Shown: positions 1 through 13,400 of the stretch, in pieces
Layout of the letters: every line of letters begins with the position of its first letter
How positions within the stretch are numbered: position 1 is the first letter of the stretch
Assembly (NCBI GenBank): GCA_031761405.1
Contig: JASEVX010000001.1
Location: 28,780,612 to 28,844,611 of the forward strand
Source: Serripes groenlandicus
Taxonomy: Eukaryota > Mollusca > Bivalvia > Cardiida > Cardiidae
Direction of reading: 5' to 3'
DNA: 64,000 nt
The notes under the pieces: model-generated
Database searches by the model: none
The model's input: the letters and a program-made list of their open reading frames with translations, nothing else
What the model was told of the DNA's origin: nothing
Program-made: the position numbers and the translations under genes

Positions 1-182
1 CTTACAATAAGTTTGCGGCAGACGTCTTTGAAAGCATCTAGACAAAATATGAAATCTCTCTATAGAAGAAAGGATAATGTTGAAAACATTGTGGCTAAAG
101 GGGAAACTGCTTTATGAGCAATTTCTCCTTATGCACCAATGTTTTAAACAGTTGTCTGCTGCAGAGGCGTCCGAATGCGTCT
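1..182. mobile_element. MITE family A, copy cut by window edge
   Basis: Carries the family A hallmarks: GGCAGACGTCTTTGAAA near the left, a central hairpin (TAAAGGGGAAACTGCTTTATGAGCAATTTCTCCTTAT, described by its arms) and GTCTGCTGCAGAGGCGTC on the right. Confidence 0.6.
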
Positions 183-2006
183 ACTGCCCACTGTTGTTGC
201 TGGTGGTGGTTCCACTGCTGACCATACTGCTGGTTCCAGTTCTGACACTTGTAGAAATTCCATGCTGCATAGGCTGCCGAGTTAGGATCAGATGCATAAA
301 TAGTAGCAGCAGTAGCTGTCTGGCCATAATTACGCCACTGAACAGGAACAAACAGTATCGTGTGCTAATTCTTTATCTTTGGCAACTGTAAAAAAGAGTT
401 CAAGGATACAAAAGGAATTGAGCATTTGATCATTTTCATCCTGTATAAAACTCAAAACAATACAGTTAAACGTGTGTAAGTGATCATCCGTGTTAAGGAG
501 CCTGTGTTCAACATTCAAACTTTGACTCTAACCTGGTAGGCTGCTTATGACAGTCTTGACTGTATTTGCAAACAAATAACTGATGATAATAATATTAGTC
601 CACATTGCTCGCTTATTTTCAATACACAGTTTAATTTAGCATGTTATGCTTTACCTGCTGTATTAAAATCAAACCAATAACCAGCGCTACAGATAAGTTC
701 TCAACGGCACTTAAAAAATAAACATAGCAATTGTTAACATTTGTGTTGCTTAAAGCATTTACTTTAAATCAAACAAGATCTGAATTGAATAAAAAGTATC
801 TATGGCTTGATGTAAACGAGACAAATACTAATCTTAGATGTACACTGTGCATACAGATTAAAGAAAAACTTAATTTAAAAGTGTCTTGATGAATGAGGGA
901 TAATTGCCTATAACTAGAAGCATTAGTTAAACAACATTGTAATATTGTGAAAAATAAAGACTATGCTCAGTATGTCTCCCTTTGTAACGATGATTTCAAG
1001 TCATTCAAAAAAGTAATTTGAAAAAAAAAACGATGGAGTAAAATTATACCTGTTACTTAAATTAAACAAAAGGGCCAAGATGGCCCTAAATTGATCACCC
1101 GAGTGATTGTATAGTAGAAAATGTGTATTTACCAATATCAGGGATAATTTGATAAAGCCTGGGAATAGAAACTGCAGGGAATGGACAGTCAATAAAACAG
1201 CTTATTAGAACAAGACATTTGTAATAAGGCATTAAATCTTTTAATAATTTGAACATTCCTGTGAAGTTTTGTTGACTTTGATCCAGTGAATTAGGAGGCA
1301 ATATCATTTAAAGCAAAACAATCAGTTTACCCCTTTTATGATGCCACCTAGTTGCCATGTTTTTCAACAAATCAACATGGCTTGAACATCTTGTTTAGAA
1401 AGTCAACCATGGAAAATTTCTACTTAGTTATATTGAAATATAATGATCAAATTCAGAGGAGAATAATTTAGGCATTTTGCACCCTTTATCGATGCCGCAG
1501 CAACCTAAGTTCTCTGCATAAAATTTAAATATTTAACCGATTTTCAAAGAGAACCTCAAAATGAACATTCCTGTAAAGTTTGGTTGAAATTGGTCCTGTG
1601 GTTTAGGAGAAGAAGATGTTTAAAGCTAAAAGTTAACGACGGACAGAGAGTGATCAGTATAGATCACTATGAGCATTCGGCAATTGTCTGAACAACAATG
1701 GAGTAAATACAAAATTACCTTTTTTTTTATCTATAGCCCTGAAAAACTTCTCCTTCATCTGTCCGTCTAGCATTAATTGCTTATAATTGTGTTACCTTAT
1801 GTTTGATGTAATCTTGCAACTTGGATTTTTTTTATCTACATTCCTTTTTAATGTTTAGCTCACCTGAGTCACTGTATAAAGGAAATAGTATTGTATCAAG
1901 AAATTGGTTGAAACTCATTCAAATGACTTTGGCCTTCCGATAAACAAGTTTACTTAATGTAGATTTGATATATAAAAACAGATTATGAATCCATACTTGC
2001 TAAAAA
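183..2006. other. Non-coding stretch
   Basis: AT-rich sequence between the MITE at the left edge and the Harbinger relic. Apart from the decayed repeat at 1060-1700, I see no exon with splice sites and no recognisable protein. Confidence 0.6.
1060..1700. repeat. Decayed dispersed repeat with two related blocks
   Basis: GAACATTCCTGTGAAGTTTT (about 1252) and GAACATTCCTGTAAAGTTTG (about 1563) are followed by similar GTGGTTTAGGAG text and ACGACGGACAGAGAG. No coding relic is seen. Confidence 0.5.
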
Positions 2007-2275
2007 TCACTTACCTTTTGAATGGAGAACATGAAACCGCCTCTTCCCAAATGTTCTTTCTATGGTTGACCTAGTCGAAGAATGGTTGCTGTTTAACAGT
2101 TCATGCTTTTGATCTTGGGGATTGTTGAGGAGTGTCATACGGAGAGGTCGGCAAGCATTATAATGTAACACTCCATCTATAAAACCTCTATAATGCGTCT
2201 GAAGATAGTCGTAAATGGTGGATATGCGAGTCGTTCACGGAACCTGGCGAGTTTGCAGTAATCCGTGTGAATTTC
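2007..2275 (-). pseudogene. PIF/Harbinger transposase (HARBI1-like) relic
   Basis: On the minus strand, SPGSVNDSHIHHL matches the WPGSxHDSR block of HARBI1-type nucleases (second catalytic Asp). It is followed in another frame by GVLHYNACRPLRMTLLNNP and HSSTRSTIERTFGKRRFHVL, the block with the catalytic Glu (IERTFG...RF). At least one stop and one frameshift separate the blocks, and the frame closes at HSKGK-stop. This is a decayed DNA transposon fragment; residues 2007-2138 remain one open frame with an ATG. Confidence 0.65.
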
Positions 2276-4090
2276 ACTGTATTAAGAAGAATCATTTATG
2301 TAATTGTTTATGATAGAGAGTTTAATTGCTTTTTAGTATAAAGAGAAACAATTTGCATAATATAATTAAACATACTCTACATTATTTAATGATTTGAGCA
2401 CAAAGTACTCAATGTGATCACTGTGATTGTTTTCAAGAACAAATGGTCTAAAACCACAGGGTTCATTGTAATCCAACTCCACAGAAACTTCAAACACTAT
2501 TGTCTCCGTAGTTAAGTGATATATTGAAATGTGTACAAGTATTTAATACAAACATTGTGTACAAGTATTTAATACAAACATTGTTTAAATGTAAATCAGC
2601 AAAATATTAGTTTATGTATATGTAAGACTGAATCGGGCTATACGTTTTGTAACAAGACTTGAGTAACCCGTAATAATTGCAATCGAATTAAGCCAAAGAG
2701 CTGGGAACCATAAACAATAACAATTCAGGTTTCGCAAGCAAAATGGAAGTATTGACGGCAAAAATGAAACAAATCAGATTAATACAATATTACAACAATT
2801 CATAACATATATCAGGGTACCAATGCTACATACTAACAATCTATAAACTTACTTTGATGTATATCTATATCCGCTCGTAGCAGCAATCAAAATGGAGTGT
2901 CTCGTTTTCATGATATAAAGTTAATATATTCGTCCGCGTTAGGAATTCTTAGTATTTCGCAATCTCATTATTTGATTCTAGAGACCAATTGCTCCGATGG
3001 CGCTTAACTTTAAATACTTGTATTCCTGGAAAATACTAGTTCTTGATCCCTTGTTGAGGGGATACACTTAACAGCAACTCAGAAACACCCAGGACCCATC
3101 CGGGATCTCTTGATTGACAGTCTAGCATGTAACCACTAGATCACCAAGCCACAATTGTTTATATATTTTTATGAAAAATGAAATGTTACTAAACCTTTTC
3201 CTAGAAACTGCTAGCTGCTCATCATGAAACATTTCTCCTTTTGTGACAATGTTTTGGATGGTCGTCTGCTGCAGATTGTGTCGATTTTATAATGATGTAT
3301 CTCTGTCCGGAGATATTCATTTCGTGGTATATTTGTCATCGCCTTCGCAAGGTACATCAGTTTGATCTCGGGACGGGTCATGCCAAATACTTAAAAAGTG
3401 GTTAAAAGTTTCCTTCGTTGGTTATCAGGGTTGTAGAAACACTATGATTTGAAAAATGCATTTGGATACCATTATCTAAAGCACCACAGCCTGACTCAAT
3501 ATCAACGCATTTATTTTCAAAACATCTTATCCGTTAGATCAGTGTATCATACAAACAACCTATTTGTTTCCCTCTCATGAAATGGTTGTGTTGTTTAATG
3601 GACGAGGAAGAACGCAAATAAACGGAAAAACAATGTCAATAAAAATTAATGTGTTTATACATTGTCGATAATGGCTACTATTACCACGAAATGATAAGGT
3701 TAACATTTCCACATATGGACTAAGTCTTTATGGAAAAGCAGACAGTTGCTTCGAAATACTGTTATCTGAATTCATGTGTGAAAAAGCAAGGACAAATCTG
3801 GGTTTGTGAACTGGCCGCCGTGATATTACTTAGAACTTGTTGGAAAACAGCGTAACAGCACAGTCAATGTAAATTGTAAAGAAATGGACTTGCTGGTCAT
3901 GAGAAAACATTTCACTGCGGACTTTTTATTTGAAAAAGGACTTGTCCAGTTTTGCACTTAGTATAGATCTAAGTCAATTCTAGGAGTATCAAGATACTAC
4001 TTACACATGCTACACAGTAGGCAAAGTGATTAAGAAACATAAGTAAAACAATAAAAAGATCAAATGACAAATACAAAGAATGATATCGAT
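2276..4090. other. Non-coding stretch
   Basis: AT-rich. Contains a short duplication (TGTACAAGTATTTAATACAA twice, about 2532-2582), the SINE head at 3040-3160 and a MITE A right-half fragment at about 3205-3280. No coding signal. Confidence 0.6.
3040..3160 (-). mobile_element. tRNA-like SINE head (minus strand), unclassified
   Basis: Complement reads GTGGCTTGGTGATCTAGTGG then GTCAATCAAGAGATCCCGGA, an A-box/B-box layout. No intact tRNA arms are seen. Confidence 0.5.
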
Positions 4091-4332
4091 GGCTTGGCGT
4101 GAAAGAGTTGTAACTAAAAACCTATTTGGAAACCCTGGTTTAGGGGCAATTTTGACCCTTTTGTAAACAATGCAAATTTAGGTGCCATTGCTCAGAACGA
4201 GCAATGGCACCTAAATTTCCATTGTTTACCAAGAAAAAATGATTTAACCCTTATAAAGACTTTATGGCGAAGTGATTAACCTTGGTAAACAAATACAAAT
4301 TTTAGTTACAACCGTTTCAAGCCAAGCCCTCG
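4091..4332. mobile_element. Palindromic MITE with GGCTTGGC termini
   Basis: GGCTTGGCGTGAAAGAGTTG at the left pairs with CAACCGTTTCAAGCCAAGCC at the right, and CGAT lies outside both ends. The centre is a near-perfect hairpin (GGTGCCATTGCTC / GAGCAATGGCACC). It lies 380 bp upstream of the GRL paralog 1 start codon. Confidence 0.65.
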
Positions 4333-4710
4333 ATATGTAACAATGATTCATACTGATCTACAGAGGAAATGATCCGCCATCCAGAATATTATCAGTTAGT
4401 TACACGTATATGGAATGGAATGTTCTGTAAAGACATCATATTTCATAGAATGTGAAAAACACGCAGTCATTATGTGGACACGGGGCTTATAGTCTAGGAT
4501 TTCGATATTAAACCATAACCGTTATAATTTGGTTTTACTATAATGTAGAAGCTGAGAGATGTGACCGAGATTGGTATAGCCGTGTGCGATATTTCCAGTT
4601 GTCTGCAGAGCCGTTAAATGTCGTATCTGTCAAGGAAACGGTTTTTGGTGTGAAATACGAATTTGCACGAGCTTGGATTTTTATCTTTCGATATTTAAAT
4701 TTCTGGAAAA

Positions 4711-5688
4711 ATGTCTTCTGCAAATATGCCTGACATTCCGGATAGAATTGACCGAAATAAAGCTGACCAAATAAAGAAATTTAATTTAAGACCAATTATT
4801 GCCTTAATGGTCATCAGTGGAAGTTATAACTTAAAGGATTCGAAGAAAAAAGTATTGAACTTTTTGTTTTGGACTTACAAACTATTTATATTCGCGATAT
4901 ACGTAGCATACACTGTGAGAAATATGTCATTACTTAATTCCTCGGTGATAAATTACATTGCAATGTGTTTGCTGGCATTGCAGTGCTGCGGCAATTGTTT
5001 AATTTGTTGGAAAACATTTAGCACAAAACATGGCTACTTCAACAAGGCCATGGATATGTGGCATAGCTCTTTGACAAAGATGACAAACCAAGGAATCGAA
5101 GTCGACTTAAACTATTTCAACAAGAGACAGGCTATTCTTGTCTGCATTGTTGTTGTGTTACAATTTATAACGGCTGCAGCACAATTCGTGATACCATTCG
5201 TCCTTGTTCCATCGCCAGATAAACTCAGAAGCATGGGTTACAATGACTCCTTTACGGCGCCATTTCCAGATACGATTGGGTCACGATTTCTTATAACTTT
5301 TCCCATTTGTGTACAAATCGTTACTCTGATAACACCGGCTTTCTTTCTTGTAGTCATGTCAGTGATGCTTCGCACAGGTTTCAGGGGATTAAATAAATAC
5401 TTAAAGCAAACGGTCCAAGCTGGAAATGACCAATCTCTGGCAAATTTAGAATGTTGTAGACAAATCCACGTTGAGTTGTGTCATGTTGTTTCCGTTCTGG
5501 ATAACGACCTGCGCTTTCTTTACGGAAATATATATTTTTGGACTCTGAGTATGAGCATTGTTGTGCTTTACTCTTTACTTAAGTTCCAACAAATTGTATA
5601 CGAAGCGATAATATATATTTCCTACCTAGCCTTGACATTGGGAATGCTGTTTATGATGTCAATATATGCTGCTTATGTCCATCAAGAG
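4711..5688 (+). CDS. Gustatory-receptor-like 7TM protein, first coding exon (TM1-TM6), paralog 1
   Basis: Open exon of 326 codons from ATG (context aaaATG) to ...HQE, followed by a phase-0 donor GTAAAT at 5689. The protein has six hydrophobic segments, a polar N-terminus ending in NLRPII, a conserved WKTFSTKHG segment after TM2, and DLRFLYGNIYFW before TM5. It aligns along its length with the exon at 7449-8456, including an N-glycosylation sequon (NDS here, NET there) in the TM3-TM4 loop. That loop would be extracellular in the inverted Gr/Or topology. No TM7 exon was found between here and 7449. It must either use the 3' exons at 14746-16654 or be a truncated duplicate. The family call (GRL, candidate ligand-gated cation channel or receptor in the plasma membrane) rests on the paralog's TM7 exons and intron pattern. 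The ligand cannot be inferred. Confidence 0.83.
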
Positions 5689-5964
5689 GTAAATGCTATT
5701 TAATGTATTTCATATTGCGTGCACGTTTATCATATACTTGGCGAAAAAAGGTATTAGTAAACAGTAATGACATTGCGCTCAATAATACACATGACGTGAA
5801 GTTCTAATTTCATACACAGATTATGTTCAAATTGGAAGATGAGTTGCAGTATAGTTTCAGATAATCACGCATCATAAACAACAAAGCAACATAAAGTGTT
5901 TTGTCAAAACTACTAAATAATTATTTTCAGCGCAACCTCAATGCGTAGGTGCGACAAAAGACAC

Positions 5965-6620
5965 TTGGTTATCCGTTTAATGTTTAGCTCAGAGTGAGCT
6001 ATTGTGGCCGGTCTCTGTCCGTCGTCAGTCAACATTTTGCTTCAAACGACATCCCCGCCTAAACCGCTTGGCCATTTCTTTTAAAAACTTACAGCGATGT
6101 TCCTTGGTTGATTCCCTTTCAAATAATTGAACTACATGCGGAACTCCGCCATGGCAACGGAAAGGAAAAAAAAATCTTCTCGTCGAAAACTTCTGGCAAG
6201 ATTTCAAAAGAGTGTTCACGTTGTTCCGATCCGTTGTCAAAAACTGCCTGCCCGATTTAAAAAAAAATTGTCACAGATGTTTCTTGGGTGACCCTCTTTT
6301 AGGATTTCTCAAAGTATTCTGATCCGTTGGAAAACATGGCCACCAGGTCATGCAGGGGGAAGAGCTTGTTTTCCTTATAAGTATGTGCAAAGTGAAAATT
6401 TAAAGATTCTTCTTGTCAAAAAGTCCTAGACCTATTTAACAATATTCTTTTCACAGATGATCCTTGCATGACGCTCAACCAAGATTGTTCAGATTGTTCC
6501 GATCCGTTGATAAACATGGCTGCCAGGAGGTAGGGGTTGATTTCGTGGCTTGAATATATAGTGAAAAACTTCTTGTCAAAAGAATAGGCCTGAATTTAAA
6601 ACAACACATAATTGTTCCTT
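5965..6620. repeat. Decayed repeat between the two GRL first exons
   Basis: Starts TTTAGCTCAGAGTGAGCTAT and TGGCCGGTCTCTGTCCGTCG. Then three to four diverged blocks of about 150 bp with TTCCGATCCGTTG and ACATGGC(C/T)GCCAGG. No frame longer than 71 codons, and none resembles a GRL 3' exon. Confidence 0.55.
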
Positions 6621-7448
6621 TGGTGATCATTTACCAAGTTACATTGAATTAGGTGAGTGATCCATGGCAATCAGAACCGTCTTGTTTAAAGATAAGTGTG
6701 CAAGCCATCGTGAACAATTCCCGCCTACCCCTAAATGTGTTCTAAATTAGTCCACTTCAGGTGAGTTGATAATTATACTAATGAAGACAAATGTTAAGTT
6801 GTAGTGAATCTGTGATCAACGGATATCCTATTGTATCTAGATGTTTTTCCAATACTGATTTGCGTCGTCTTTAATCAAGTGAGTATTCAAATTCGTTTAC
6901 ATCGCTTGCATTATCTCAAGGCCTGCACTCGTTTTTGTGACGTGCTATTTGGAATTATATCGTTAAGAATGGACAGAGGTCACACGGAAGCTGTTCTTCG
7001 GTTTTGAGATTAATCGAGATTACGATCAAATGACTTATCGTGTAGATGATTTATGTTCAACAGTGGCTTCTTGGGTGTTTGTAGGAAAATATTACGATCG
7101 GGATATATGCTCTTCATGTTACGCTAACGTACACTTTGAATCGGATTTAGTTCCAAACTGTCTGTTTTTGCCTGAATTTGCCCAATTTCTTTTCAAACCA
7201 TTTAACAATCAACTGAAAGAAAAAGGAGCCTATTGTGAGCGTACATTTTATTTGACAAACAGCATTTGATACAGTGTGTCAATTGAAATGAGTTCGCAGT
7301 CTTTACGTTACTTATTATAGTATGAACATTAACTACCATCTTTGAAATACATGTATAATGTAAAACAGTATCACTATGACTGTATATTTATAAATAATTT
7401 GTTTGCCGACATTATTAGTGAGTAAAATTAAATGACAACGCTGTCAAT

Positions 7449-10400
7449 ATGGAACTAGAGGACATGAAGAACAATGGGATCATACCAGTATCAAGGTCAT
7501 TCAAAGAGACTGACAATAGGACTAATGTCCAACAGCGCATTAACTTAAGACCAATTATATGTGTGTTAGGACTAGCCGGCTGCTACAGTTTCCAACAATC
7601 TAAAAGGAAAGCTATCGAAATACTTCTATGGATCTATAAGCTGACACTTTTGATTTCATCGTTGCTTTGGACCGCTCGATTCTTCGCTTTAATGCAAGAC
7701 TGGCCAGCTCTATTAAGTTACCTTGTCACCACAATGATTTTCCTGGAATGCACTGGTAACTGGCTAGTTAGTTGGAAATCATTTAGCACAAATCACGGAC
7801 ACTTTAAAACATTCATTCACAAAGTAAACGAAATGATTGTAGAAATGAGCGAGAATAACATTACTGTTGATTACAGCTATATTGCCAAGCGACAAACAAT
7901 TTGTTTAATTGTAACCGTGCTATTAGTACTTTCGGATTTGTCAATACAGATTGCTGTTGCTTATGTGTTTGTACCTAACCCAGAGGACTACAGGGACTAT
8001 GGGATAAATGAAACTCTATCCTACACATTTCCCCTCGAAGACACAGTATATACACGGTTTGTGGTATTATTACCGGTGTTATTTCTCGCACTGTCGCTCG
8101 TCGTTCCACCATTTTACATAACAATAATCAACACGGTGTTGTTGGCGATGTTTAAAGCTTTAAACTCGCAGATGGACATTTACTTACCGAACAACAAAGG
8201 GAACATGCAAAGTGTCGAAATGTTCAGGAGATTACACTTGAAGCTTTCCTCAATAATCTCTAACTTTGATAAAGATCTACGTTTCTACTACGGGAATATA
8301 TTATTCTGGACATTATGTCAGGCTATTCTAGTGCTGTTTATCCTTTTAAAATTTGACCATCAACATGTCGTTGTACTGACTCTGTTGTACATGATGGGGC
8401 TAAGTATTCTCGTGTTGCTAGTTATGGCTGTATCTGCTGCTCTTGTTCACGAAGCCGTAAGTACAAAACAATGTTAATTTGTCGCGTCATAGCAACGGTG
8501 GATCGTCTGACTCCTCCGTTTTCATATGACTGATATATTCTCTGATGTGATACAAGAAGGGGCACACTTACAGATATTTGTCAGGGAAGACTTTTATGGC
8601 TTTCTTACATATATATGCGTTCACGTAGCATCAACGATCGCAGATGAAAGACACTCCCTAAACGTCCTACTCAACTTATATGGTTATGTAGCAAAAAGAA
8701 AGAAAGAGATTGACATATTTGAGAAAGATATATATATAAATAATATTGTTTTAGGCATTGCATGTCTCTTTAAATTCGCTTCAATTATGTAAAGTGACCA
8801 TGGCGTAGGTGTTAGCGCGTCAGCCTTGGGAACGAGTTAACAAGGTTTGATTACCGGCCGGATCATAACAATAACCTTAAAAATGGTAGTACCGGTTTTC
8901 CTGCCTGGCGCTCCGGGTTACGGGGACAGTTCACGTAAACTACCCAATACATGTCGTGATATAGCTGTAATACTGATGACAAGGGCGTAACATTTAAAAC
9001 AAACAATAGTGGATCAACCATGTGAAATATATCAAAGAATACACCATAAACGTCATTTTTTAAAATGAAGGATACTTTGTATCTACCGTAATTAACGGCC
9101 ACGCAAACATCGCATGTATGGACTAAAGACATTTCCTCGAAGTAATAAGTCATCCGTTCGTCATTGCCCTTCGCCGAGAACTGCTTCAATCGTGTGGAAC
9201 ATATATTGTTTCCATTTGTTATGAACCTACACTAGTTCAAGTAAAGCATAAAACCGTAATGTATGTTTACAAATGAAGTAGGTTATGTTGGTGTGCCGTC
9301 AGACCATGGTGGTGGTAAAGGTTATCATATGTGTTATCTAAATTTCGAGGAAGATTTTGTTTACATGTATTAGGTAGACCTAATACTAAGTAGCTTTCAA
9401 CATTAAGCAATGCTTTGAAACTCTTATAGTGTTGACATCGACTAGATGAATTAATAGTACAAGCCGATCTTGCTAAACAAAAATCAGATGTATTTGCTTA
9501 AATTATTTCAACAATAAAGGGTAACGAACAAAAAAATAAAAAAGGGATAATCACAGTATGTTGTCAAAATAAAACGCCTTGTCGCAAATTCATAGTGTAA
9601 AACGAGATGACAGTCAGGATACACACTTTCCAGAACTGTCCAGAACTGCGAATCTTTCCTTTCCTAGATAAAGAGGGATCCTCGGACTTTTGTTGTTTCA
9701 AATTAGCTAAAGCAATTAAAGCCTATGCATTGGAAATTAGTTAAAGCAACTTAGGTGTATGCCTTAGCCTATACATCAAAAGACTGAAGTATATTTGCAT
9801 ATTTATAAGATTCTAACTTTCCTTCCTTATAGATCAGTAGAGGAACCAAAACTCTGGCATCACTGATTTGTCAAAAAAATATAAATACTCATATGAACTG
9901 TCAGAAATAATTATTTATTTTCATAATTCTATATATTCCTTTCCGACAGTCCCAAATTCAGGGATCAAATTGATAATAAGTAGTCCTAAATATAGACCGA
10001 CACATTCCGTCTTAGGGGGGTATATGTACAGAGTAATGATTCCTGAAACAGAAAATCCACAGGAGGCGAAAAGTGTATATCCGGGTAAGCCTGCGCGACA
10101 TGCTTAGGCTGCTCCGGGTCGATACATAACGCAGAGTCCACATTGTTGGTTTTCTAGCAGGACGGCTCATAAATATAATTCTAACTAGCCGCTCGTAAAC
10201 CACTGTATGTCGGTCACTCAATATGGATGAATTGTATTACTGCTTAAATCGAGAAATCAATGCCGTCATAATAGAACGTCATTTAAATATTGATTTGTGA
10301 ATAATCAATTTGTTTCTGCATATTTCACATAATCCAACAGAAAACAATACTACTCTGTGCTAGGTATTAACTATTCCTGATGTTAACGCTATTTACTTCC

Positions 10401-13400
10401 TAATTGATAAATGTTTCCATTTTATTAACACTGCAGCTTAGGCCTATGGTCATATCTTGCATTTTGTTGAGTTCAGCGATTTTTATTGTTGTGTAGGCGG
10501 TGATGTTGAATTCAAATTTAAAAAGTTGACTCTAATAATGTATTGAGGACCTCATGGCTTGAACTGGGTAACGTTTGATTCGAAACGACTAACATCCGTA
10601 ATGCCTTCCCTTTAACCTCGATCTCGTGACCTATCATAATTTCAAAACCTGAAATCCCCGACATAAATTGCTGTAACTCATATAACACTAATGGACATAT
10701 GTACGTTCGCAGTGCCATAACGGAAATACTGTTAAATATATTGCGAAAACAGAGTCATGATCAGTAACTTCTGTCTAGGGTTGATCGATGTGAATTTAAG
10801 AATGACAAACAACGTAACATACCTTTTCCATTTATATTACATGTTTCTTAATGCATTTAAGAACAGTAAGGTCTGGCGAGCCAGACTACACCGTTCGCAT
10901 ACATCTTGTAAATACATAAGTGCCTCTTCCAACAAACAACTGGAAGGGTAGCCCCTGTAGTTACACATCAATTCTACTTTGAATGATGTCGAAGCGGGAA
11001 CATCATTTACAACATAGCTATACCCGGCTTATGTATTGGTTAAAAGGTGTAGATATATGTCACTTATATCCTTGATAGTGTTCTGCTTTGTTTACCCATG
11101 GATCAAAAATAAAGGAACGGAAAGTGGGATTGTCCGTGGAACTTACTATCAAAACTGACCTAAAATGTAATAACGTGACATCTGGACAAATACCCGTTTT
11201 TTTCGAGCTCTAATATCGGTAACACCTGAATGGAATGTTACGTTAACCGAATGCAATATACATTTTAGTAATATAATATACGGCATAAGGTAAAAGACTC
11301 AACACAATTTGTGTATGCGTTCGCCCGTCCTTGTTATTGGTTCATGAGAAGAACAATTATTTAAACCTTAAAATGCCTTCAAAACAAACCATGGTTTATC
11401 TTTTTCCATAGCCTACAGGAAATGTTCATGTTGAACAAGATTGTTTTTTTAAAGACAAAGTAACTAACCTCCGGTATAATATCGATTAGTGACAATCTCG
11501 ACCAATCAATATAAAATCGTTCCTTTGGGATGCTTTACACAGCAACGCTACTATTAAACTATTGTTTTCGAAATGAATACATATTCTACATGCCATTACC
11601 TTATTGTTTTCAATAATGGAAAACACACAAATTAGAGTGACTGTACTAAGCAATGAATATATGAGCCAGCCCATGAGAGAACCAACAATGTGGTAAACTT
11701 TGAAATTTTCTTTAGTTTTTTTTCCTAAATCTATAAGCCTTTACCATTAAAATAACTTTCTTTATGGTAATGTGTTATTTATAAGTCAAGAAATTTCTTA
11801 TTTAGAATATTAACTCTACTGCTAGTCGTGTCGTCATTTGCTAACAACAACGACGTCGCTTTAATTAGTAATGAATGAATGTATATTGTTTTATGGCGCA
11901 TCGACAGCTAAGGTCATTTAGCGCGCAATTAAATTTAATTATTCATGATCCCTGGGTAAACAAACCAGTACTAGGCTAGAAAATGTGCCTTGTCCAAGGG
12001 CACTCCACCATGACCGTAGTGCCGCGACTGGGGATCGAACCCGGGACACCCGGTTTCGAAATCCCCGACGCTAACCACTCGACCACAGCGGATTCTTCTG
12101 TTTTAATTTGTATACTTATTCATTATTTTTAAGAATCAAATATGAATACATCGCTATTGTATAATGAAGCGGAGCATACTTTAGTTTGTGTTAGCAAATT
12201 AAAAGTTAGGTTTACATTATAGTCTAGTCGAAATCATATGGCCAGTTAAAAGAACTTTTAACAAAAAAGAATGCGTGGAAGTAACCAGTGTTTGTATTAA
12301 TATATTATATTATAAAAAAAAATTATTATGCAAAAAAGATGTATAATCCATCAGCTTACATGTATGAATGCATTTGACAATTTAACAATTTCATTTCATT
12401 AATATAAGTTATGTACTTATGAAAACAGTAATCATGTTATTCATTCTTCGGTTGGGCTTTAGATACGACTTTTGCTTGGTCTCTGACCAAGGTGCAAGCT
12501 CATGCTCCGGATCAGATGACGTAGCACAAATACACTGATCTCTACGTCACCAAGACACTTCTAAATAAAAGTCAGCCTTGGTTAACTGTGGGGAAATCTG
12601 TGAAAGTCAAAGTTAAATGCCTACGCTTTAACGGCAAAAAACATCATAGAAAGAACATCTTTCATCGGAATGTCATTTGATTTATCAAATGTATCTCTGT
12701 TATCGAAATACCAAACAAACGCAGCGTATTTCATTAATGTGTGATGAAAATATCTTAATTGATTTCTTAAACCAAATATGAATTTCATGTTTAAGGATAA
12801 CGTAATGATCCTTCAAAACACAGGGTAAATGTAAATGACGCACAGAACGCACACCAAACAAACATTGTTGATAATTATAAAATAGTATCGAATGTGGATC
12901 GGCTGTTTTGACGGCTGTACAGTTGGTATTTTTTTGGATTTGGAATGTCTCTACTGGAATCGATTTATGTTGGAATTATGGGGACAGAGAGATGACAAAA
13001 AGGAGCGAATTCTCCTTTTCTTACAACATAACCCGTACTCAAATATATACTGCTAATTGTCAAGTCATTATCCCGATAACTATTCCTAGAATAATTGCAA
13101 ACCAATTGACTTATATCGACAATAGTTAATAAAAGGTAACAAGAGTTGCTGCAAGATGTAGCAGTTCGATGTTAGCGCGGGAATCAGCATTTTATGGCTT
13201 AAGAAATACTGTTTGATTCGAAAAACACGAAACCTGCGTCCTTTTTTTCCCTTTCGCAAAATGTAGCAAAATAACTTCGCATTTATAATATTCCCACTTT
13301 CCTGTTATTAAAATCCCGGTGGTTCCCATTAATGTTTCATAGACTCAGCTCTGGTATACTGCTTGTGTTCAGTTGTGTGACTTCGGGTCGAAGTCAAGAG

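Noticed and set aside
2007..2138. First coding exon of a minus-strand gene ending in GTAAGT
   Set aside because: The upstream text continues the Harbinger homology in a different frame, so the ATG and donor are better explained as chance within a dead transposase.
5931..5990. TTTTCAG acceptor after GRL paralog 1 as its private 3' exon
   Set aside because: The following frames hit a stop at once or lack a donor, and nothing resembles the loop or TM7.
7030..7269. 79-codon open frame between the two GRL first exons
   Set aside because: No recognisable family, no suitable splice sites, and amino-acid composition typical of AT-rich chance frames.
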